From Scytalidium lignicola (taxonomy: Eukaryota; Ascomycota; Leotiomycetes), in the NCBI GenBank assembly GCA_002812745.2, contig NCSJ02000377.1, positions 1 through 39,177 on the forward strand: a stretch of DNA of 39,177 nucleotides, read 5' to 3'. A program made the translations under genes and the position numbers. Shown here piece after piece: positions 30,195-39,177 of this stretch. Below the pieces are notes generated by a model, which saw only the letters and a list, made by a program, of their open reading frames with translations, was not told the origin of the DNA and ran no database searches. Numbering within the stretch: the first letter of the stretch is position 1; each line of letters starts with the position of its first letter.

Positions 30195-33100
30195 CTAGTT
30201 TAAGAGGTTAATTGTTAACATGAAATTCATAACTTTTGAAGTATATATAAGATGTCTTAATAATATCTTGATGTCAAGATTAAGACTACTTAAGTAATAG
30301 TCTTGTTGTTCTTCGAATAAGTAACATATTTTCAGTACATGCTGAACTGTTTGATTGTCTTCCTCATAATTATAGAATAACGATTTAACTTTGTTGATTT
30401 TGTGTAAGTATACTTTTAAGCTTATTTTGCTTGTTCTTATTTGGATTAGGACAGAGCTTATAGCCTTCTGCATCCTTGTATACAAGTCTTTGATTCTCTT
30501 TTATAACTCATTTCCCTAGTATTGTTTATATTATGCAGTTGATTTAGCTGTAGACTATTCTTTCCTTCAATCTAAGAGACATTCCTTTTTGATGATTCTC
30601 TTGATTACAGACTATAATCTGTATATTGGACATGTTGGGGCAAGTCCTAGTATAACCTTTAATGTGGCTTGTACAGGAGTAGCTTATGTCTCTTATACTG
30701 TAGTTTGTACTAGTATTGCCTGTACAGCTTGTATTGTAGTTATAATCTAAGGAGTTATTCAGATTAGTCTTACTCTAGCTTGTAGTGCATCTTGTGTTCT
30801 GGCTACTGTAAGTGTGGTAGGTTTAGCTCTTGTCAGCCTAACTACTGGCTTAACTATTACTAGTATAACTAGCTTAGTTATATAGATTCTTACTGACTCC
30901 TTTGTAGCTTCCTTAGTTAGTATATTTGCTTTTTCTGCCCTTGAGCCTTTAGCTTATGCTGGTATCCAGTATAAGAATACTCTGATATTACTCTAGTGTA
31001 GTTGATTGATTTTCTTAGCAATTTCTCTCAAAATGTATTGTCTTAATTGTAATTATAACCTTTGGATTGATAAAATTGCAACTTGATTAACTGTAAATAT
31101 GTTAACTTGTTTAATAATGGATTTTACCCTCAAAGTTAGCCTTAAAGCTTCAGAGATGTTTATAAGAGATGTTGTATAAACATTATTATAGTTATTTAAT
31201 CTAAGGTAAGCTTTTATTATCTACTTCTTTTCCTTATACTAGGCTATTGCCCTTATTTGTCCTCCTTTGTTACTCTTATTAGTGTATATCCACATCTGGT
31301 CTGGATTCTCATTCTTATATAACTTGTTATGTACTTTTGCAATTACTTTATTATTCTTTGCAATTTATACAATTAGTGGTTATTACTAAGGGAGGATTAT
31401 ATAATGTATAAATGGCTTTAATAAGCTAATCTTTAACTTAAGCTTGCTTTTTAATTTCACTTTTAATCTTTGAAGAGTAGATTGTCTCTTGGATAATAAG
31501 TATATACTAACTTAATGAATAATCTTCTTAGTTATTAGTGTTTTGTATATTGAACTGATTATAATTCTAGTTGTGAATATGATTGATTACTTTATTAGGA
31601 TTTGATTTATACTTATGATGTAAGTCTTTTTCTTTAATATTGTTAGTGTTATAATGTAGAAGGCCTTTGTAATTATACATAAGGTATTCTTTTAAAGTAT
31701 GTTCAATGTCTTCAGTATATCTTTCCTTCAAGTCTTTTCACTTGTGTAATCTTCAAGGATATACTAAGTTGAGCATGTATATATTATAATCAGTAGAATT
31801 ACCATATTATATAACTTTAGAATTTTTGTCCTTATTACTCCTCAAGTAAAGCTTATGATTACTTATAAAGTAATTATTACTTTGGTTATCTACTCCTTGA
31901 AATATTTTATATATACTTCTTATCTTAAGTCTAGATTAAAGATTATTCTTAAGTATTTGACAGTCATTTTNAAGCTTTATTATCTTAGGAGGTTAATTGT
32001 TTAAAGTTAAGATAGTTAGTAGTCTGTTAAAGTCCTCCTTATTGAAGTCTTTATATCTTTGGTTATATTTGTGAACAAANGTGCATTAACTTAAATTTAT
32101 CTACTATAAACATAGATGTATATCTCTTAACTTATTCTTTATACTCTTAGGTTACTTTTATAAGTATAATAATCATCTTTGCAGTATCCTTACCCTTGGC
32201 CAATATCCTTACATCGTTAATATACCCTCCTTTTATAATTGTTATAAATTTTAGCCTTTTAATTTTCATTAAGTTTGTATTGTAAAACAAGTATAAAATA
32301 AGTAATAAAGATAACCTTTAAAGAATACTTGTATTTACTGTGAATTCTAGTCTTATACCTTTTATAAGCTTNAATTTTTAACTTCTAGTTTTATAAGTAG
32401 TTAACTATCTAATTTATAAGTTAAAGTAATAAACTTCTTTTTCTTATATTGTAAAGTAATCTCTTATAAGATATATTGTCAAAGGCTTTTAATATGTCCA
32501 GAAATAATAGGTTAATTACTTTCTTCTTTCTTTATATTGAGTAAAGTCTTTTTATGAACATATAGATAATATACTTGTAAGATGTTAGCTTCTTACCTTT
32601 AACATGTTGAATTAACAATATATAATACCTCTTAACTAAGTATTATATACATTTTGCTAAAATTATATTCATTATCTTCTTAATAGTATTCATAAGTATA
32701 ATAAGCTTGTACACCTTAAGCTTTAAATAGTCTAACTTACTTAGTTTACACAAGATCATTGTTACTGATTTCTTAAAGTATTCTAGGTAATACTTAAGTT
32801 TTAAAGATATATTAAATACTTAAGTTAATATTAAAGTAAACTTCTTAACTACTGTTTTGAGTACCTTGTTTAAAATTCCATCTCTTTTTAAAGTTTTNAT
32901 CTGATAGTATATATCTTAAAGTTTTAATGACTTCTTATTCTATGATTTCAGGTTAGTCTCCTCTAGATTAAAAATACTTGTAACCTTTGATGTCCTTTAA
33001 GTTTACTTTTAATAGTTTTAAGAAGTATACTTCTTAAAGTATATTATATTTGCCTTATAAGTCTTTTGTTATAGTCTTGTCTTTTCTCCTTATATCAAGG

Positions 33101-35215
33101 GTATAAACTACTTTAAATACTTCTTGGTTTTTAACCTATTTAACTAGTCTTTAAAGGCTTACCTTGTCTTTGACATTTAAGACTTAGTCTTTGTAGAGTT
33201 GTTTATTATACTTGAATATAGTCTTGTCTCTTTTGGCTTTAGTTTTCTAAAATGCTTTAAAGTTCTTTTCTGTTGAATACTTTTGTTTCCTTTTATTAAC
33301 ATTCTTCAAGTTTCGGATAACCTTCTTTACATTACTAGTAAAGTTAAGCTTTAAGAACCTTGTTATCTTAGCTTTTAAGATTACTTCTTCTATACTCTTG
33401 TTTAAGGCCTTTATGATTCTAGTTATTGTAAAGTTGATTTTTGCAGGTAAGGTGAGGTCTTAAATGATTAAAAGTTATTCTCTGACTATTATAGCTAATA
33501 GTTTAACGTTTAATTACTTAAAAGTCTTCTTGTACACTACTAAAAAGGGATTAAGCTTAATATTAATCTTTGTAATTGTTAAGAGGTGATCAGATATATA
33601 ATTAAGCCTTTTGTCTATTCTATAAATATAAATCTTATCTTGAATCTTTTGTATAACTTATACTAAGTCTATATATATACTTTTTNATTCTTTGATTAGT
33701 ATTATTTATTAGCTTGGTAATTGTACTTAATTCTAATGTTAATTCTAGTCTATTCTCTTCTATTAATAGTATTAAGAAGTCTATTTGATTGTTATCTCTC
33801 TTTATGAAAAGTTCATTCTTAAATTATATTTTATAATATAAGTTAAAGTCTTTTATTACTATTTGTAAGTTATTTCTGTACTTAACTAGTGTTTAGTCTA
33901 GTTGTAAAAGGGTATTATTGATTAATAACTCTTTATATTCTTTATTTGTAAACCTTACTTGTTCTTCTTTTAAGTTTAGTCCTTTGTTGTAGAGGTTATA
34001 GATATTGTGGATAGAGATCTCCTTATTTATTCCTTTTATTTTGATTTTGATATAAGTTGTAAAGATGTTATATTCTTTACTTATGATCTTAATAATCTTT
34101 TTGTTAATTTTTGTAGTATTTATAAAGAAGTAAACATAAGGGTATTCTTTTATAATTTGTATATACATTTGATATTTGTTTGGATATAGATTGTATGTTT
34201 TCTAAGGCTTTTTTCTTTGAATTTAAGTATAGTTCTTAAATTATAATAACATTGTATTCTTTGACAATTTTGTTCATTAACAAAGTTATTATAACTTTGT
34301 ATGATTTCTGAATGTTATATTATAACATTGATATTTGTTATAATTGTTAATTTATTATTTAATAAACAAGTATTTACTTATTTTTCTTAGATTAGACTTT
34401 TNGTGAATAGTATCTTAATGGATAGCTCTTGGTTATACCTTATTAAGCTCTTGATTTTCATTTTATCTTGGCTAGAAGTTATTAAGCTTGATGTAATTGT
34501 TGTTATATTATTACTTTAATTATTATTTCTGGATGTTACTCTAAAGCTTTTATCCTTTTCCTAGATTTGTTAGATGTTCTTTAAAGGCTTAATGACTTCT
34601 TTTAAAATTTTTGTTATTTCCCTCTTTATAAGTATCTTACACTTCTTTCTAACTATTGTTATTAATGCTTTAGTAGTTTATTTATCTTGTGTAATCATTT
34701 TTGTAATCTTAACTTATTGTCTAAGAATAATAACTATGTTCTTATTTTTAAGCACTTTTNATATACTTGTTAATAGCTTTTACTTAGTAAGTTCTTTTTT
34801 GTTTTAAGGGTATTAAGTTGTAGTGAAGGCTTAAGGGTTTTACTTAGTATTTGGATTAACGTTTTAAAAGCTTGAGTAGCTTAACTTTCTTGTTGTAATT
34901 CTTTTATTCTACTAGTTTAACTTCTTTTACTTTCTTTTCTTATTAACTTAGTTAACTTTGTTAGTTATTTATATAAGTTGACCTTGGATACTCTTAAAGT
35001 TATATTTATAACTAGGAAATAGAGGTTCTTTATAAGGTGTCTCTTTGCTTTTATAATCTTTTTGATGATTCTTTTCTTATGATTATAACTTTGTGATTAT
35101 GCTAGATGATAACCTTTATAAAGTAAGTATTTAAATTTAGTATAATCCTTCTTGTTTAAGTGTTTACTGATTTTATAGTTTACTAATGAGTAATATCTGT
35201 AAATAAAGGTTTTGT
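30195..35215 (-). pseudogene. Tad1-type non-LTR retrotransposon (LINE), destroyed by transitions
   Basis: Minus-strand landmarks appear in the order of a Tad1-clade LINE, going from high to low coordinates. First comes the end of an ORF1-like zinc-knuckle protein (about 35215-34980), with the KAKRHLIKNLYFLV segment and tyrosines where knuckle cysteines are expected. Next is an AP-type endonuclease segment (34168-33893) with YFFINTTKI and ISIHNIYNLYN. The reverse transcriptase follows, with ILYLFYNTNL (about 32281-32345) and the palm motif GYINDVRILAKG (about 32175-32230), where active copies have FVDDV. Last is the C-terminal region (30485-30195), with KVKSLFYNYEEDNQTVQHVL and ICYLFEEQ resembling the terminal cysteine/histidine motif. 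Between these, stops and frame changes are everywhere. An RNase H domain is expected in 30.5-31.8 kb but could not be read. Element termini and target duplication were not found. The catalytic Asp-to-Asn and Cys-to-Tyr replacements are G-to-A outcomes. Confidence 0.78.
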
Positions 35216-35320
35216 TATATACAATTATAATATAATTATATTTATAACATTCATAGTATTGTACAACTTAGTATTCCTTATTATAATATTAAGTTCTCTT
35301 CTTGTAATTATCTTATAATA

Positions 35321-35679
35321 TGTTATAAGTTTTACTATAACATACTAATTAGTATAAGCCTAAGGCTTAGTATAATTATGTTGTATAAGAGAACTTAACA
35401 ATTAGACAATCACATGATGAGGACTTAAAACCTAAGGGGTCCAAGGTCTATTGGTTTAAGACTTGAGGACTTGAGGGTTTAAAAGTCTAATTGTATTTTA
35501 TTATCTATATAAGCATACTATAAGAACATAAGAGTAAACTTCTCATGTTTAACTTAAATACATTATTATATTTTACTCTTAACTTAGTAACTTACTTGTA
35601 TGTTATACATTTTCATTATCCTTGAACATTTACCTTACCTTAGGCTATCCAATAACCTAGATAACATAGTTTTATAACA
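35321..35679 (+). repeat. Candidate 5' long terminal repeat of the gypsy element
   Basis: The segment begins TGTTATAA and ends TTATAACA, an 8-base inverted terminal repeat with canonical TG...CA ends, and is about 359 bases long. It lies directly upstream of the gag-like reading and contains TATATAAG. The 3' LTR would lie beyond the window, so the direct-repeat test cannot be made. Confidence 0.4.
35506..35513 (+). promoter_or_regulatory. TATA-box-like TATATAAG inside the candidate LTR
   Basis: TATATAAG sits about 185 bases into the candidate LTR, a usual place for the retrotransposon promoter. In DNA this AT-rich such matches also arise by chance. Confidence 0.3.
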
Positions 35680-35699
35680 TTTTGAACATTATCTATCTT

Positions 35700-38600
35700 G
35701 ATGAATTAGGATTTAAAAACAGACATACTAGTAGATAATAACAACAAATAACAACCTGAAGAAGGTTTTGAAGAAAGCTTTGAAGAAGAATCTGAAGAAG
35801 AATCTAAAGAAGTATTTAAGGAAAGTTTAGAAGATAATTCTAAAGAGGACTAAGGTAAGGACTAAACTATCAAAGAAATTAACATCTAAGAAGGAGTATT
35901 AAAGGAAGTTGTTATATTATCAAAGTAACTTATTAAGTTAACAAAAGGATTAACTGTTAAAGAATTATCAAGAGTTACAAAAAAGAAATTAGTACTTTCA
36001 TTACTTAAACTTGACCTAAAGTTAGTATTAAAAGCTTTAAGTCTAGACCTTAATCTAGACTTTGAACTAAAAGACAACGTCGAACAAGTTTCAATGATAA
36101 TACTTAGAGAAGTCAAGATTGTTAAACTAGACTTGTTTTATAAGGACAAAAAGAAGCTTAAAGTATACCTTGTATAAACAAGAACTTATTTAGTGTTAAA
36201 TAATTATTTATTACCTAGAGATATGTATAAGGTTTTATAAATATCAACATACTTAAAAGAAGTAACTAAGACTTGGTTTTAACCCTTTAAGGACAAGTAG
36301 TTTACAACNAACAAANGAANNACAAACCAAAAGATAAAAAAACATCCTTAGAAGTTAGGAAAATTATACCAAAGAACTCAAACGATTATACAAAGATGTT
36401 GATAAGAAGAAGAATGCCAAAAGATAATTAACTTATCTTAGACAAACCAAGAGCCTTAACGAATATACAATGTTGTACTGCTAATATACAATATTAATCA
36501 ATTAAGAAGAAAAGGCACATATACACTAGTATAAAACTAGATTGAAGGATTCCATCAAAGAAGAATTATATTGACAACTTGTAATTATTACATTCAATGC
36601 TCTAGTCGACTTGTCTATCAAGATTAAGAACAAACAATATAAGATGATCTTAGATAAAAAGGGAAGATCTTATTTTAACTGTAAAAAGACTAATAGTAAG
36701 AAGGATTGTAAAGACTTTATAGAGTTAAATGTTATGAAGAAAGAAAAGACCTTTAAAGGAAAAGGAAAGAAATACTTTAAAGGAAAAGGTAAAAAANGAG
36801 AATTCCTTTAGAATCTTCCTTGAAGAACTTGACAAAAGAAGGAAAAACAAGTTATGTTTTAAGTGTGGACTTCTTAAACATATAACAAATACTTATAAGA
36901 AAGATAACAAGTCAAGTATAATAGTTAAAGTTAGAGTTATAAGAATCTTAAAAATTATGAATATCTTATCAAAATCGTCAGAAAAAGCAAGTTTAAATAA
37001 GGAGGAAAACTCTTTAAAAGAGGAAGATTACTAAGATTTAATAACTATGCTATATCATGTTATTAAGACTAATACAGACAAGATAACAATAGCAAGAATC
37101 CTCAAGACTAATTCTATGCCTATGAAGAAAACTTAACATATAAGACACCCTCAAGATAATAACTAGAACAAAGGTTAAAGCAAATGAAGATCAATTTCAA
37201 AAGTCAGTGGAATTTAAATGATTATGCTAATGGATTTTGAAGTTATATCAATAGAATAATATCTCATTTCTGGAGAACTATTAATCCTGAAATATTATCT
37301 CACAATTAGCATAAGAGGATTAAGAGGATAGGAGATCCTGAACAAAAGCTAACTTTTCCAGATTATATAATAAGAAGAAGCAATTGTTAAAGTATATGAA
37401 CTTGATATTAAAGATCTTATTTTAGTTTATAAGACTAACCTCCAAAGTATTGTTATAAAGAAAGGATCATGCAAATTCCTCTTACTAGTAGAAAGAACTC
37501 AAATTCAGGATGACTTCAACTAAATGCCTAAGAACGCTTGGATAGTAATAGAAAAAGGATTAAACTATGTTGTATAAGGATAATATAATGTACAATATAA
37601 AGGACTTCTGATAATAACCTATTAGTAAAATCAATTAAAAGCTAAAACTTAGTATAAAGAAATCTAAGGATTAGGAAAATCAATAGAACAATTGTCTAAA
37701 GCTAAACAGTATTATACTCAACAAGAACAAAGAGAACCAGTAGAGATTGTTATTGAATTAGTCAACTAGGATGAAGAAGCATTATCTATGGTTAACAAAT
37801 TAAAGGAAGATTCACTACCTTTAGAAGTACTTATTATATTATTAGGGGAAGACAAATTACTATAAAGAATTGATAAACAGTTCAACTAAGAAGTAACAGT
37901 ATACCCTTTAAATTCTGTAAGAAGAATTCCTGTAATAAGTAATGTTTTTATCATTAAGATAAGAGAATACCTTAAAAACAAAATAACAAAATAAGTACAA
38001 GATACATATGCATTTATAAATGATAAAAGCCTAAATAGACTAAGGTTGAAAAACCTTACTATAAGATAAACAATATTATTTGAGGAACTTCAAGAGAATG
38101 CTAAAGATTTGGAAATCGTTAATGACATTTCAGTTGACAATACTGGAAATGTTAATCTTTACTCTATAAACAATAGAAGTTCATTATACATAAATATAAA
38201 ATTATGTAGAAAGCCAATAAAAGCCTTAATCAATTCAAGAGTTAAAAGGAATTTCATCAATGAACAAGTCATAAAACAACTTAGACTTAATATAAAAGTT
38301 AAAGACAATAACTACTTAATATCATTAACGAATAATACTAAGGTTTAAAAGCATATCAACGTTTAAATTTAAAACTTAAATATAAGGTATAATAATAACT
38401 ACCAAGAAAGGATATCTTTTAATGTTATAAAGTTAAGAACATATCAAGTTATATTAGGAATCAAATAAATAAAGAAGCATAATCTAATAATTGATTAAAG
38501 AACAAGTATAATTACCTTCTCAAAAGAAACTATGTCTTTAAGAGTTGTCTATATCAACAAAACTATAAAGTATATACTTGAAGAATATTATGAATAACTA

Positions 38601-39177
38601 GAGTTATTCATGGAAAGACTTAATGATTCAGCCTTACTTAAGTACAAACCATAAGATTATAAGATAAAGTTCAAAGAGGGGTTCAGACTAGTATATAAAC
38701 TAATCTATTAAACAACTCTTGCTAAGGATAAGATAACGAAGAAATGGTTACTTGAGAAAATGATACTTAAAGGTCTATACAAAGAAGATCACAACAAAGC
38801 TAGAGTATTATTATACTATACAAAGAAAGGAAACAACCTATTAAGACAACCTTGTAATAACTACAAACACTTGAATAGTAAAACTAAAAAGGACTAATAC
38901 TCCTTACCATTAATAAATTCAATGATAGACAAGTTAAAAGGAGTTGTCATATTCACCAAACTAGACTTATAGTCAACATTTAATCTAGTTAAGATTAAAA
39001 GAGATAATGAATGAAAAGTTGCCATTTGAACAAAATATAAATTATTCAAACTATTAGTTATAACATTTAGTATAACCAATACTCCAACAACACAACAAAG
39101 AATAATAAACTAGATATTAGAAAAATACTTAGAGAAATTCATAATAGTATATCTTAACAATATAATCATTTACTCGA
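35700..39177 (+). pseudogene. Ty3/gypsy retrotransposon gag-pol, inactivated and cut by the window end
   Basis: Plus-strand landmarks follow Ty3/gypsy order. A very acidic Gag N-terminus (about 35750-35860, rich in Glu/Ser) and a capsid-like stretch with KEVTKTWF (about 36255-36280) come first. A CCHC zinc knuckle at 36855-36896 reads CFKCGLLKHITNTY, with its final cysteine replaced by Tyr. A retropepsin-like segment (38109-38348) has NSR (38232-38240) where DSG is expected, then NFINEQVIKQL. The reverse transcriptase runs from about 38890 to the end: YSLPLINSMIDKLKG, IFTKLDL (Asp kept, then TAG), TKYKLFKLLVITF and YLNN (39150-39161) instead of YLDD. Stops lie throughout. RNase H and integrase would lie beyond the window. 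Because Asp and Cys codons changed by G-to-A, protease and polymerase are both dead in this copy. Confidence 0.85.

Noticed and set aside
34574..34807. Plus-strand hydrophobic open frame of 77 codons
   Set aside because: Phe/Leu/Ile-rich translation of AT-rich DNA antisense to the LINE; it looks like a membrane protein only because of composition.
28264..39177. Mitochondrial DNA or tRNA genes, suggested by extreme A+T
   Set aside because: The region reads as RIP-mutated nuclear retroelements (LINE, gypsy); no mitochondrial gene or tRNA cloverleaf was seen, though I cannot run a tRNA scan.

Overview
The window looks like nuclear DNA of a filamentous ascomycete (Pezizomycotina; a leotiomycete would fit, but that is only an impression). 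The reasons are short GT-AG introns of 54-81 bases, fungus-specific protein architectures (SesB-like lipase/NACHT/WD40 receptor, F-box protein, DAL5-type transporter, secreted purple acid phosphatase), and transposons carrying the C-to-T/G-to-A scars of repeat-induced point mutation (RIP).

Layout. 1-2228 is a pogo-like DNA transposon whose transposase is still readable in one frame but has eight stops. About 2.2-24.9 kb is a host gene region of ordinary composition: a three-exon anion:cation symporter of the DAL5/allantoate permease family (3405-5007, minus); a gene-poor stretch with a decayed reading-frame remnant (8942-9398); an intronless dihydrodipicolinate-synthase-superfamily aldolase (10559-11500, plus); a histidine-phosphatase gene resembling yeast SHB17, interrupted by one premature stop (12039-12954, plus); a 1543-residue NOD-like receptor (13573-18424, plus); a short F-box protein (18982-19338, plus); a small membrane-anchored protein with a frameshift (19718-20466, plus); and a four-exon secreted purple acid phosphatase with an unusual C-terminal cysteine module (21357-23675, minus).

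From about 24.97 kb the window is mobile-element wreckage, and from about 25.4 kb composition falls abruptly to very high A+T. A Tc1/mariner transposase fragment is followed by a second pogo-like element with perfectly delimited 102-base inverted repeats and TA target duplication (25859-28263), a Tad1-type LINE on the minus strand (about 30.2-35.2 kb), and the 5' part of a Ty3/gypsy retrotransposon on the plus strand (about 35.3 kb to the window end). In the retroelements, catalytic aspartates and zinc-knuckle cysteines are replaced by residues reachable through G-to-A changes (Asp to Asn, Cys to Tyr), as RIP would produce.

The host genes do not form an obvious pathway cluster. The most biologically interesting gene is the NLR, a candidate allorecognition or innate-immunity receptor close to an AT-rich transposon block. 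No database search was possible; family calls rest on motifs read from the sequence, and exon boundaries rest on splice sites plus reading-frame continuity.
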